A stretch of 64,000 nucleotides of DNA from DTCV01 sp964641155 (GTDB lineage Archaea; Thermoproteota; Thermoprotei_A; Sulfolobales; NBVN01): positions 124,001 through 188,000 of the forward strand of contig CAZXJO010000002.1 in NCBI GenBank assembly GCA_964641155.1, read 5' to 3'. Shown here in pieces: positions 54,485-63,132 of this stretch (position 1 is its first letter; every line of letters starts with the position of its first letter). Under the pieces are notes generated by a model. That model did no database searches and was not told the DNA's origin. It saw only the letters and a program-made list of their open reading frames with translations. Made by a program: the position numbers and the translations under genes.

Positions 54485-55036
54485 TTAAGCATTCGAACTG
54501 CGTTGTGGAAAGTATAAGTCCTTATTCATCCTCGGAACTAACGCCATTAAAACTGATTGAAAAACTAGGTCATCCCTCAGGACCTTCCCTCTGGTTAGGA
54601 GTTTGATGAATCCGCCGTGCTCGCCCACATCTTTGGTTTTGAAGTAGTCGTCCACCAACAACTCCAACTCCTTAACACTCCCTCCCACTAACTTCTCAGC
54701 AAATGTTGGGGGTATTTCAAATGCCGAACTCAACCCGTAAGTGGCTATGCCTTGATTATCAACCACCACGGCTACGTGGATGTCGAACCAGGCGTCGAGT
54801 AATCTGAAGAGGCCTGCCTCAACGCCTACCCCGTGCTCGGCACCCCTGACAAGTTCTAAGGACTTCTCCGCCCTGATTAGAGCTCCCCTGAAAGTGGTTT
54901 CTAAGTTCATGGGCTGCGGTGTGATTTCAGAAGGTACCTCAACCCCAACTACTTGGAAGTCCTTCAGGAATAGGCTGTACGCTCTCTCAACACCGTTTAA
55001 CTTAGACCTGTTCTTACTCCCCACTGATATTAACAT
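54485..55036 (-). CDS. Inosine/xanthosine triphosphatase, YjjX-like (DUF84)
   Basis: A 183-residue house-cleaning NTPase that removes non-canonical purine triphosphates. The N-terminus VGSKNRSKLNGVERAY is the nucleotide-binding motif of the ITPA/YjjX fold, and the middle block GVGVEAGLFRL, with Glu, fits the YjjX subfamily rather than RdgB. LSSAFEIPP and VFQSVLMALVPRMN end the domain. Start ATG 55036, divergent from the unknown gene at 55117. Confidence 0.87.
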   Translation of the reverse strand: MLISVGSKNRSKLNGVERAYSLFLKDFQVVGVEVPSEITPQPMNLETTFRGALIRAEKSLELVRGAEHGVGVEAGLFRLLDAWFDIHVAVVVDNQGIATYGLSSAFEIPPTFAEKLVGGSVKELELLVDDYFKTKDVGEHGGFIKLLTRGKVLRDDLVFQSVLMALVPRMNKDLYFPQRSSNA

Positions 55037-55116
55037 TCATCAATTCCTCGAATCAGTTACTTTGGCGCTCTACCAAATAAAATTTATTACTAAACAGAGG
55101 TAATAATACACAGGCG

Positions 55117-55374
55117 TTGATGATGAGCTCCGGAAGCGATGTTTTGGAACAGCTTAAAGACCTATACGGTATCGTTCTCTTCTTCAGGGACAACGCTGTT
55201 GATGAAGACTTCTATGATGCTTTAGACAACGTTCTACGAATGATTGAGGAATTCCTTGGGAAGAGCGATGTGGGTTACGACACAGGTAAGGAATTCTTAA
55301 ATAGGTTATACAACTTTGTTAGATCTAACCCCCTGACCAAGTTCCTCGCCATATACATCAGGGACTACTTGTAG
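55117..55374 (+). CDS. Small acidic helical protein of unknown function
   Basis: An 85-residue acidic protein, apparently all helix (LEQLKDLYGIVLFFRDN, NVLRMIEEFLG), without cysteines or membrane segments. A TAATAATACA stretch precedes it, and it shares an 80-base divergent promoter region with the YjjX gene. ATG 55117, 55120 and 55123 are adjacent alternatives. No family recognised. Confidence 0.55.
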   Translation: MMMSSGSDVLEQLKDLYGIVLFFRDNAVDEDFYDALDNVLRMIEEFLGKSDVGYDTGKEFLNRLYNFVRSNPLTKFLAIYIRDYL

Positions 55375-55868
55375 GTTGTTTAAGCGTCTGGGGGCTTGTA
55401 GGGCTTAAGGGCGGTAACCCATCAAAACTGCGTACTATTTCCTCAGCGTCTATTGTCGAGGCCACTCCAACACTAATAAGTCGAACTACCTGCACGCGGT
55501 GTTATGATCGAGCTGAGGGGCTTGTGAAGTGGCGTTCCTCGGGCGACAGTTCTGAGTCCACGAGTTCTAATGCGGCTTCCGCAGTTCACCCCCTCCTCTA
55601 AAGCCCTGACGATTCTAGCGACCTTACCTATGATTAAGGGGTTTCCCAAGACCGCGGCCGTTAAACCCATCGTTAGTTCATTACACATCGGTATTAACCC
55701 AGGGTGCGTGAGTCACTGGGACATCCTCCTCACCGGCCTCATCCTCCCTTCAAGAAGTTTCATTGTAGCCTCATGAAAGGGTCGTCCGTAATTGAAAGCA
55801 CGGCCGCAACACGTTCACCACACATTTAGTCCATCATGAAAGGGGTAGCGGTGCCGTGATCAATGTTA
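55375..55868. other. Intergenic region with a possible gene relic
   Basis: The best frame is 55473-55688 on the minus strand, 71 codons, with a coding-like middle (GLTAAVLGNPLIIGKVARIVRALEEG is at about 55610-55680). Homologous-looking sequence may continue upstream in a second frame interrupted by a stop. I cannot name it. The 11-base word TCATGAAAGGG occurs twice nearby, at about 55773 and 55834. Confidence 0.3.
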
Positions 55869-55981
55869 TGGTAGCCGGGCGGGGATTCGAACCCCGGTCA
55901 CGGGGGATCTCCCGCAAGGACCAAACTCGGGGGTAGCCTGAGCTACCTGCCCCGCATCCTTGACCGCTAGACGACCCGGCT
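55869..55981 (-). tRNA. tRNA-Gln (TTG) with two introns
   Basis: The 113-base gene ends with an encoded CCA. The acceptor stem AGCCGGG pairs with CCCGGCT (discriminator A), the T arm is CGGGG-TTCGAAT-CCCCG, and the D arm fits tRNA-Gln/Glu types. Exon pieces are 55949-55981, 55921-55925 (TTTGG) and 55869-55906. Removing 23 bases (55926-55948) and 14 bases (55907-55920) leaves exactly 76 bases, with anticodon stem CGGGG/CCCCG and loop CTTTGGC, anticodon TTG. The first intron shows a bulge-helix-bulge: CGGG/CCCG central helix and a GGTAGC/GCTACC hairpin. The second, at 37/38, has a weaker internal helix, so its borders are less sure. A TTTAAATA TATA box lies about 32 bases upstream. Confidence 0.85.
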
Positions 55982-56287
55982 TCATTATAATTTTAAGTAA
56001 GGTGCGTATTTAAATACTTTGTCCGACAACATACGGTAGTGCTCCCGGAACCCAAGAACCCAAGAACCCAATGAGTGTGAGTTACCGAGCACGGATCCAG
56101 TCACTATTGGATGGGGACTTATCGGTGAAGGACTTTGTCTAAGGTCAAGCTGCTTAGAGTTTTGGGGAGATATCCTGAGTAAGGGGTTGCATGGTTGTAT
56201 CTCTCGGTGGCGAAGTTCGAACTAAATCAAGTAGTAATGGACGTAAGTGGGTTCATCTTGCGAGGTTTCAAGCTATGGGAGAAAACG
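55982..56287. other. Intergenic region upstream of tRNA-Gln
   Basis: Contains the tRNA TATA box (TTTAAATA, about 56009-56018) and a short tandem repeat. No gene or other RNA is visible in the rest. Confidence 0.4.
56049..56071. repeat. Short tandem repeat, unit AACCCAAG
   Basis: Almost three copies of the 8-base unit AACCCAAG in a row. It is non-coding and probably a replication-slippage product with no evident role. Confidence 0.8.
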
Positions 56288-56614
56288 CTATCTGTGTAAG
56301 TATAGGAGGAAGAACATTGTTGAAAGCATGATGAAAGTCACTATGGCTTGAATAATAATCGTCCTCCTAGTTTGCGGCGCGTAAAACACCAGTGGTATAT
56401 GGGATATTGCTCTCGGCTTACTAAGCTCGCTCTGCACTTCCTCCACAGCTCTTTTAAGTTTCTCCCTCAAATCCTCTGGAAACGAGTCGAAAGAAACTTC
56501 TCTTAAATCACCTAATTCGTCTAGTTTAAACACTCTAATCCCACTTTTTCGTCTAACATATCTAACGTACCTTACATGAGAAGTGGTGGAAATCAAGGTG
56601 AGTATAGCGGCCAT
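56288..56614 (-). CDS. Small tail-anchored-like membrane protein
   Basis: A 108-residue protein with a basic N-terminal part (VRYVRYVRRKSG), a charged middle with helix-forming residues, and a single C-terminal membrane helix (about 88-105, ending LLYLHR). This suggests an anchored cytoplasmic domain. The N-terminal residues (MAAILTLISTTS) could be a weak second hydrophobic stretch. ATG 56614 has an upstream GGCAGGGTA site. No family recognised. Confidence 0.55.
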   Translation of the reverse strand: MAAILTLISTTSHVRYVRYVRRKSGIRVFKLDELGDLREVSFDSFPEDLREKLKRAVEEVQSELSKPRAISHIPLVFYAPQTRRTIIIQAIVTFIMLSTMFFLLYLHR

Positions 56615-56925
56615 TACCCTGCCACTACTACTCTATAGATAAATTCTTCTACAAGCCTCACCTCTGCATTCATTGCTTAAGGTCAAACTCTTGAACCCTA
56701 CTACACCGTTGTTTATCGGCGCACCCTCCTACAATGGTTGAAATGACTACCAAAACGCACACCAAATTTATAAACCCTTACAGGCGGGTAGCTGACTTAA
56801 GCATGTCTTCAGGAGTATTTTTTGGAAGTATTACTGAAATATTACTTAACTGATGTACTTGCTTAATTAGACGGTAGTGCGACACCTATTATAACCCTCG
56901 TAAGGCAATATGATCTAGGTGTGAA
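56615..56925. other. Intergenic region
   Basis: About 310 bases with no convincing frame. AT-rich stretches such as AAATTTATAAACCC near 56763-56776 may be promoters, but they are over 150 bases from the next start. Nothing else identified. Confidence 0.35.
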
Positions 56926-57387
56926 GTGTTGAGGGGTTGTTGCATCATCGGCCTGCTCATGGATTTGGGGATACACCCCGACTTTAAGTCATTTAAGGAC
57001 AGGTTACTGGCTCAGAAGGTAGTATATTTGGCTCAGAGGCTCTTTAACATGAATTTCGGATACGAGTTCATATGGCATATCAGGGGTCCTTACTCCAAGG
57101 CCTTAAGCAGGGACCTGAGGGCCCCTGAGGATTACAGTACGTGTAGGTGTCCCGAGATTGATGGCAGGGCTGTTGCGAGGATGAAGTCGTTATTAAACGA
57201 GTTAAGGGGCTTGGACATGGACTTAAGTTTATCCCTCGAGATATTGGCTAGCTACTTAATGCTCTCCAAGGACGTCTACCCCCGACCTGAGGACCCCGTT
57301 AAAGAGTTGCTTTCGAGGAAGCCCTACGTAAGTCAAGACGACGTTGACTCGGTATTAAGTGTTTCGAGAAAATACCTTACTGGCTGA
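56926..57387 (+). CDS. YwgA-like protein of unknown function
   Basis: A 153-residue, winged-helix-like protein. The pattern LLAQKVVYLAQRLFNMNFGYEFIWHIRGPYSKALSRDL (about 27-64; key residues QK-VYL and W-I-GPYS) resembles the YwgA family, found near defence or regulatory genes in some genomes. The rest is helical. The frame opens with TTG 56926; a start at GTG or ATG further in would cut into the domain. There is no defence gene nearby, so no role can be assigned. Confidence 0.65.
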   Translation: MLRGCCIIGLLMDLGIHPDFKSFKDRLLAQKVVYLAQRLFNMNFGYEFIWHIRGPYSKALSRDLRAPEDYSTCRCPEIDGRAVARMKSLLNELRGLDMDLSLSLEILASYLMLSKDVYPRPEDPVKELLSRKPYVSQDDVDSVLSVSRKYLTG

Positions 57388-57390
57388 TTT

Positions 57391-58593
57391 TCATCCACCG
57401 TTCACTAACCTATCGATGATCTTGGCAGTCATTTCCTCATCCGCAGACTCCATGTGCTCGATTTCATAACTTAAAGCGCTTTCAGGATCTTTCAACGAGT
57501 TGCCCGTGGCTATCGCCACAACCACCTCGTCCCTACCAATAATACCTAGTTCGGCAGCTTTTCTTACCCCCGCTAATGATGCCGCACTAGCCGGCTCAAC
57601 TCCCACACCCTCAAACCTAGCAAGCATTTTCTGAGCCTCACGTATCTCCGCATCGCTGGCAGCCAAAGCAACGCCGTTGCTTTCCTTAAGTACGTTTAAT
57701 GCCCTCTCCCAATGTACTGGGCTACCGATCCTGATAGCTGAGGCTATGGTGTCCACGTTGGTCTGAGGCTCATACTTACCGCTGTAGAATGCCTTAACTA
57801 TGGGTGAAGCCCCTTCCGCCTGAACTGCTAAAATCCTAGGTAACCTGTTGATGAGTCCTACCCTTACCATCTCCTTAAGACCCTTCCACAGTGAGGTGAT
57901 GTTGCCCGCATTCCCTACAGGTATTGAAATCCAGTCGGGAACCCCTAACTCATCAACTATTTCATAGCCAACGGTTTTCTGGCCCTCAATCCTCCATGGG
58001 TTGATGGAGTTTAGGGGGTACACCTTCAAATCCTTCGCTAAGTTCATAACCACCCTCATAGCCAGGTCGAAGTTCCCCCTCACCTCGATAACTGCTGCGC
58101 CGTACAGCACCGCCTGACTCATCTTACCCCTAGCAACGCCGTTCTTTGGAACCACCAGGATGGGTTTGAGTCCAGCCCTCCTCGCATAAGCTGCCATGCT
58201 CGACGAAGTATTGCCTGTGGACGCGCATACCACGGCCTTAACACCTAAGTGCTTCGCTATGGAGATGGCTACGGCCATCCCCCTATCTTTGAAGCTACCG
58301 GTCGGGTTACTCCCCTCATACTTTACGTAGAGGTTCCTAACACCTAATGAAGCACCTAAGCTCTCAGCGCGGATCAGCGGTGTCCCACCCTCCTGCAGGG
58401 TGATCACTTCCACGCCGTTGGGTATTGGTATTAACTCCCTATATCTCCATAATGAGAACTTCCTACTCCTGAACAACTCCCAACTCAAGTTCTGGGGGAT
58501 CTCATTTAACTCGACTTTAAGTAATCCGCCGCAGTCGCAGATAACTTTATGGCTTAGGATATGGTAGGTTTTCCCGCATTTCTCACAAATCAA
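57391..58593 (-). CDS. thrC: Threonine synthase
   Basis: ThrC turns O-phosphohomoserine into threonine. The 400-residue protein opens with a zinc ribbon (CEKC near 3-6, CDC near 19-21), common in archaeal ThrC. The PLP lysine is Lys102 in GSFKDRG, the substrate loop is ASTGNTSSSMAAYA near 124, and the phosphate loop is VGNAGNITSLWKG. TTG 58593 is the start. No thrB or hom gene adjoins. Ends converge with the YwgA-like gene, four bases apart. Confidence 0.95.
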   Translation of the reverse strand: MICEKCGKTYHILSHKVICDCGGLLKVELNEIPQNLSWELFRSRKFSLWRYRELIPIPNGVEVITLQEGGTPLIRAESLGASLGVRNLYVKYEGSNPTGSFKDRGMAVAISIAKHLGVKAVVCASTGNTSSSMAAYARRAGLKPILVVPKNGVARGKMSQAVLYGAAVIEVRGNFDLAMRVVMNLAKDLKVYPLNSINPWRIEGQKTVGYEIVDELGVPDWISIPVGNAGNITSLWKGLKEMVRVGLINRLPRILAVQAEGASPIVKAFYSGKYEPQTNVDTIASAIRIGSPVHWERALNVLKESNGVALAASDAEIREAQKMLARFEGVGVEPASAASLAGVRKAAELGIIGRDEVVVAIATGNSLKDPESALSYEIEHMESADEEMTAKIIDRLVNGG

Positions 58594-58717
58594 TTGGTTT
58601 GGGGCGTATTAACCACCGGTTCTGTACTTTCTTACTTAGGGCTTAAATACTTAACTACTGGGGAGTTGGTTAAAAATTTAAGTTATATAGCAAGGAGTGT
58701 ATTAGCAGGCGGAATTT

Positions 58718-60001
58718 ATGGTTAGGTTGAGGAGCACCTCAAGCTTGGGGAAAGGCGTTAAAAGCATCTACGACGAGATATACGGCTACATACCTGTTTC
58801 AGAGCTTGAGCTTAAGGTCATCGAGACACCCACGGTCCAGAGGTTGAGGAGGATTAAGCAGTTAGCCCTTGCATGGTACGTTTACCCGGGAGCCGTACAC
58901 ACCAGGTTTTCCCACTCGTTAGGTGTGATGCATGTGATAGGGATCATCGCCAGCAAGTTCATCGATGAAGGGTTCGTGAGGAAGGATGACTACGAACTCC
59001 TCAGAATTGCTGGGGTGCTCCATGACATCGGTCACACGCCATATAGCCATGCTATAGAGCTCCACATGACTCAAGCATTTAGGGTAAGGCATGAGGAACT
59101 GGCCACCTACATCATTGAAAACGACCCGTACCTAAACGAGGTGTTCTCCGACTACGGTGTAAGCCCTAAGGAAGTCTCATCAATAATTAAAGGAACGCAT
59201 AGGGAACCCCTGTACAACATGTTGCTTTCAAGCGACTTAGATGCTGACAGGATCGATTACCTGTTAAGGGACTCCCTACACACCGGAGTTGCTTACGGTA
59301 TGATAGACTTTGACAGGGTCTTGCACACGATAACCGTGGATAAGGAGGGGGAAATAGCGGTGCCGGCGAAATCTGTTCAGGCAATTGAGAACTTCTACAT
59401 CGCCAGGATGCATATGTATAGGGCCGTCTACCATCATAAGACAATCGCGGCGTTTCAGGTGATGATGAAGTCCGTCTACGAGATGATGCTCACTGAGTTG
59501 AGGGAGTATCTCGAACCCTTCACAACTATGTCGAACCTGCTCTCAACTATTAGGAAGGGGACCTTCTACTTATGGGATGATAACTTCATTGCAGGGCTCA
59601 TGAATCTGGCATTAGTGAAGAACTTAGGCAGTGATGATCTGAGAGACCTTATAAGACTCCTATTCAACAGAATAGGCTATAAGGCAGTCTCCGATAAAAT
59701 TAAGCTGTCTCAAGAACCCCTGTCCCTAATGAATGATGAAGATGCTAAGTCGTTAAGTAGTTTAAGGGAATTAATAACGGGTGGTTTAGGTTTTAAGGAT
59801 TTCATGGCTATCCCATACGTTGAGGAGTTAAACCTGGTTGATGAGGACTTATGCGTCAAGGTTTTGACCGGTGATACCTCAACGAGGATCACGGAGTTCG
59901 AATCATCAATCATTAACTCCATGCCCAAGTACATAGCGATAACCAGGCTCTACGTCCACCCATACATACTCGATAAGGTCAGGGACCTCCTCAAGAGATA
60001 A
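58718..60001 (+). CDS. HD-superfamily phosphohydrolase (dGTPase/SAMHD1-like)
   Basis: A 427-residue HD-domain protein. The metal ligands are His in RFSHSLGVMHV near 67, His-Asp in GVLHDIGHTPYSHA near 112, and a later Asp in LSSDLDADRIDYLLRDS near 172-181. This pattern is shared by dNTP triphosphohydrolases and SAMHD1-like enzymes; archaeal members are mostly untested. C-terminal two-fifths is helical and unlike known regulatory domains. ATG 58718 follows a TTTAAGTTATATAG promoter stretch about 40 bases upstream. Confidence 0.86.
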   Translation: MVRLRSTSSLGKGVKSIYDEIYGYIPVSELELKVIETPTVQRLRRIKQLALAWYVYPGAVHTRFSHSLGVMHVIGIIASKFIDEGFVRKDDYELLRIAGVLHDIGHTPYSHAIELHMTQAFRVRHEELATYIIENDPYLNEVFSDYGVSPKEVSSIIKGTHREPLYNMLLSSDLDADRIDYLLRDSLHTGVAYGMIDFDRVLHTITVDKEGEIAVPAKSVQAIENFYIARMHMYRAVYHHKTIAAFQVMMKSVYEMMLTELREYLEPFTTMSNLLSTIRKGTFYLWDDNFIAGLMNLALVKNLGSDDLRDLIRLLFNRIGYKAVSDKIKLSQEPLSLMNDEDAKSLSSLRELITGGLGFKDFMAIPYVEELNLVDEDLCVKVLTGDTSTRITEFESSIINSMPKYIAITRLYVHPYILDKVRDLLKR

Positions 60002-60026
60002 GACAATTAACGCTGTCAGTAGATTT

Positions 60027-60512
60027 TTAAGGCCTATTACCTACCTCCTTGAACATCATGTAAGCATCCTCACCGTCCGGGTAATACCCCTTAATTATGC
60101 CGGAAATCCTAAAACCCAACGACTCATACATCTTGGTGGCCACGTAGTTGCTCACAGCCACTTCCAACTTGAACCTAGTTATCCCGTCCTTAATTAACCT
60201 GGACTCCACGGACTTCATTAACAGTTTACCGATGCCCCTACCCCTGACTTCAGGGTCTACGGCTATGGATATCACATGTCCCGATCTGTCCTTACCGATG
60301 GCGGCGGCCACGTAGCCAACGACCTTACCGCAGTACTCACAAACGAGGAAGTAGTTCGGGTACAACATCATGAGCGTGGTGAAAGCCACCGCAGGGTAAG
60401 GGTATTTAAATGACTTCCTCTCAATATCTACAATGTGCTTTAGGTCGTTGATGTTAGCCTCCCTTACGATTAACCCACACCCACGCTCCGACGAACGCTT
60501 TTCAGAGCACAC
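60027..60512 (-). CDS. GNAT N-acetyltransferase, RimI-like
   Basis: A 161-residue GNAT protein whose archaeal relatives acetylate protein N-termini (Ard1/RimI type). The acetyl-CoA loop is VRGRGIGKLLMKS near 99-111 (R/QxxGxG/A), preceded by the strand SIAVDP, and the C-terminal VSNYVATKMYESLGF with Tyr near 140 is typical. GTG 60512 starts the frame, but the domain begins only at residue 14 (LIVREAN), so the true start may be a little later. Confidence 0.87.
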   Translation of the reverse strand: MCSEKRSSERGCGLIVREANINDLKHIVDIERKSFKYPYPAVAFTTLMMLYPNYFLVCEYCGKVVGYVAAAIGKDRSGHVISIAVDPEVRGRGIGKLLMKSVESRLIKDGITRFKLEVAVSNYVATKMYESLGFRISGIIKGYYPDGEDAYMMFKEVGNRP

Positions 60513-60611
60513 AGCAGACCATCAACCCCTGCTTTATCCGTCCCTACCGTTATTTTGAGCGGTAAACGACAACTTAAAACTGTTTAGCAGGTATATTATA
60601 TGGTGTGATTC

Positions 60612-60953
60612 ATGCGATCCGGTACGAAAGAGACTGCCTTATACCATGAAGAGGAATCAAAGGATAGGAGGAGGTGGGTGTTCATAGTTGGTGAAAGACT
60701 CATGCTCATGATGGTTGAGTTGGAACCAGGCGCCCGAGTTCCATGGCACACCCATCAGCAGGAGCAGGTAAGCTTCATCCTGAAGGGGAGGGCCGAGGTC
60801 AGGACTTCGGAAGGAGTTTACGTATTTAATGAGGGGTCAGCATACGGTTTCAGCCCTAACGAGCCCCACGAAACCCGTAACCCAGGCCCCGATAAGTTAG
60901 TAGTTATTGAAGTGTTTTCACCGCCTCGCGAGGATTTGCTGAAGCAAAAATAG
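60612..60953 (+). CDS. Single-domain cupin protein
   Basis: A 113-residue cupin with both beta-barrel motifs: PGARVPWHTHQQEQVSFILKG (HxH and Glu, near 37-57) and NEPHETRNPG (His near 91). It should bind one metal ion. Single cupins include isomerases, dioxygenases and sensors, and sequence alone does not choose. ATG 60612 is preceded by a TATATTATATG promoter-like stretch within about 20 bases, so the message may be leaderless. Confidence 0.85.
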   Translation: MRSGTKETALYHEEESKDRRRWVFIVGERLMLMMVELEPGARVPWHTHQQEQVSFILKGRAEVRTSEGVYVFNEGSAYGFSPNEPHETRNPGPDKLVVIEVFSPPREDLLKQK

Positions 60954-60994
60954 GTTTAAGCAAAATTTGTTTTTTATCTTACCTTTAACTTTAA

Positions 60995-61474
60995 CTAGGC
61001 TTGTTCAGGCTCCAACGGTGAGAAGTCTATTTCAGCATCATATTTCTTAACTATTTTGACACCCTTCAACTCAACTATAACCACGTCCGACGTTACCAGT
61101 ATCGGGTTACCGCCCTTCACTATGTGGCCGCCGTGAACATGCCCCCACTGATCGCATACCGCTCCGTGGATGTGAGTTAACCTACCGCCTTTCTCATCCT
61201 TCCCGACCACGCCTGAAGCTCCAAGGAATGAAAGCGGTCCTACTATCTCTTTAGGTGGGCTGTAACTAGCCCCAAGCTTAACGTTGGGGTTCGGTATGAA
61301 GTACATTATAGTTGCCTTAGAGAGAGTCCCAGTACCCACGTCTACGTATGCGTATTCAATGTTTAACTCATCGCATATTTTCTCGATGCCTTCTATGATG
61401 TCAGTTCCTGGCTGGAGCCTTGCCACGACCACCCTGCCTTGAGTACCTACGGCGTATTTAAACCTCACAGGCAA
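60995..61474 (-). CDS. PPC/DUF296-domain protein
   Basis: A 159-residue protein with the plant-and-prokaryote conserved (PPC, DUF296) fold. The family pattern is GTQGRVVVARLQPGTDIIEGIEKIC near the start and the His-rich THIHGAVCDQWGHVHGGHI near 99-117, which probably forms the trimer metal or ligand site. Plant members bind AT-rich DNA; the function of archaeal ones is not known. The frame begins at TTG 61474. Confidence 0.85.
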   Translation of the reverse strand: MPVRFKYAVGTQGRVVVARLQPGTDIIEGIEKICDELNIEYAYVDVGTGTLSKATIMYFIPNPNVKLGASYSPPKEIVGPLSFLGASGVVGKDEKGGRLTHIHGAVCDQWGHVHGGHIVKGGNPILVTSDVVIVELKGVKIVKKYDAEIDFSPLEPEQA

Positions 61475-61533
61475 TGACTAACACCAACTAATGTTTTAAT
61501 CAAGGGTTTAAAGGTTTTAAGAAATCCTAGGAA

Positions 61534-63111
61534 GTGGCGGTGAGTGCGGTGATTAAGGGATTCATAAACTGTGAAGTCTACTCTAAATTCAAACCTCTTA
61601 AGGTTTACGAAGGGTTCGCAGTATTCCACGATAAGGTCTTCTACTTAGGTAAGGAAGATGAGGTTAAGTCGTTAATTGATAGGTTGGGAGGGGAGTTAGT
61701 AGACCTCAAAGGATGCGTCGTGATGCCTGGATTTGTCGACAGCCACCTACACCTAAGCAGTTTAGGGGAGAGTTTGAGGTCGCTTGACTTGAGAGGCGTT
61801 AACTCCATTGAGGATGTTAAGAAGCTACTTAAGGAATTCGCCTTGAAGAGCACTTCACACTGGGTAGTCGGCCATGGTTGGGACCACGAACTATTTAGGG
61901 AGAAAAGGATGTTGAATAGGTTCGACTTGGATGAGGTGAGTTTTGGGAAACCCGCAATACTTACTAGGGTGTGCCTCCACCTAGCAGTTCTCAACAGTAA
62001 GGCCTTGGAAGTGTTAAGGGTTAATGAGAGGTTCGCTAACTCGCCTAACGTCATACGTGACGCTGACGGCAACCCAACAGGTGTTGTTAGGGAGGAGGTA
62101 TTGGGTGAGATCCTCAGAGAGTTAAGGGAAGATCCACACCTACTTAGGGAGGACTTGAATAGAGGTATCAAGCACTTACTCAGCAACGGTGTGACGTCCG
62201 CGGGCTTCGTGAACTGCAACTTAAGTGAGTTCCATGCGTTGCAGTTAGTTAAGCTTACTGACGGCTTACCTCTGAGGGTTAGGGTGTACCTAAGCAGTGG
62301 ATGCGTTAACCTAGTAGACAGTTTGAGGGTCGTTAGGGGGTTAGGCGATGATTATCTGAAGGTGTTAGGCATTAAGGTGTTCGTAGATGGTTCCTTAGGC
62401 GCCCGAACAGCACTGTTAAGTGAACCTTACCACGACGACCCAGGCAATTACGGAGTTCAGGTAACCTCGGATGAAGACATACGTAAAACCCTGCAGGTAG
62501 CGGCTAAGTACGGGCTTCAAATCGCTATACACGCCATCGGTGATAAAGCCGTTGACATAGCTCTTAACGCCTACTCATCAGCTGGTAATGTAAGGGAAAG
62601 CAGGCATAGGATCGAACACATGTCCTTGGTTAAGGAGGAACACTTAATTAAGGCGAAGGAGTTAGGGGTTGTGGCGGTGGTACAGCCCAGGTTCGTGATA
62701 AGTGATTGGTGGGTGGTTGATAGGGTAGGGTCTAACAGGGTTGGGTACGTGTACCCGTTCGGCAAGATATGCAGCTACTTGATGACGGGGCTCTCAAGCG
62801 ATGCGCCGGTGGAACCACCTAATCCGTGGGAGACGATATACGCGGCTGTTACTAGGGGTGAGTACGAAGGCGTACCTCTAAGCAAGTATACTAAGGGGGA
62901 GTCCTTAGACCTACTAAGTGCCTTACACCTCCACACCTACGGCTCTGCCTACGCGTTATTCTTAGAGGATGTGGCGGGGACCTTAGAAGTGGGTAAGTAT
63001 GCGGACTTCATAGTAGTTAGAGAGGATCCCCTGATGCTAGACGTTAAAGGTTTAAGAAAAGTAAAGGTTTTGGAGACCTACGTCGGTGGTGTTAAGGTAT
63101 TCCCCACTTAA
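61534..63111 (+). CDS. Amidohydrolase, YtcJ-like
   Basis: A 525-residue metal-dependent hydrolase of the amidohydrolase superfamily. The first metal site is DSHLHL in MPGFVDSHLHLSSLG near 67-80, later ligands include His in IAIHAIGDKA near 330 and HRIEHMSLV near 357, and the Asp in LSSDAPVEPPNPW near 425. Members hydrolyse formamides, imidazolones or similar substrates, so the substrate is open. GTG 61534 starts the gene and further GTG codons follow within 15 bases. Confidence 0.85.
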   Translation: MAVSAVIKGFINCEVYSKFKPLKVYEGFAVFHDKVFYLGKEDEVKSLIDRLGGELVDLKGCVVMPGFVDSHLHLSSLGESLRSLDLRGVNSIEDVKKLLKEFALKSTSHWVVGHGWDHELFREKRMLNRFDLDEVSFGKPAILTRVCLHLAVLNSKALEVLRVNERFANSPNVIRDADGNPTGVVREEVLGEILRELREDPHLLREDLNRGIKHLLSNGVTSAGFVNCNLSEFHALQLVKLTDGLPLRVRVYLSSGCVNLVDSLRVVRGLGDDYLKVLGIKVFVDGSLGARTALLSEPYHDDPGNYGVQVTSDEDIRKTLQVAAKYGLQIAIHAIGDKAVDIALNAYSSAGNVRESRHRIEHMSLVKEEHLIKAKELGVVAVVQPRFVISDWWVVDRVGSNRVGYVYPFGKICSYLMTGLSSDAPVEPPNPWETIYAAVTRGEYEGVPLSKYTKGESLDLLSALHLHTYGSAYALFLEDVAGTLEVGKYADFIVVREDPLMLDVKGLRKVKVLETYVGGVKVFPT

Positions 63112-63132
63112 TCCTGCCCTCCCTACCGACGC

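Noticed and set aside
55773..55844. Direct repeat of TCATGAAAGGG near the tRNA gene as an attachment site.
   Set aside because: The word is not part of the tRNA, the copies are only about 60 bases apart, and no integrated element lies between them.
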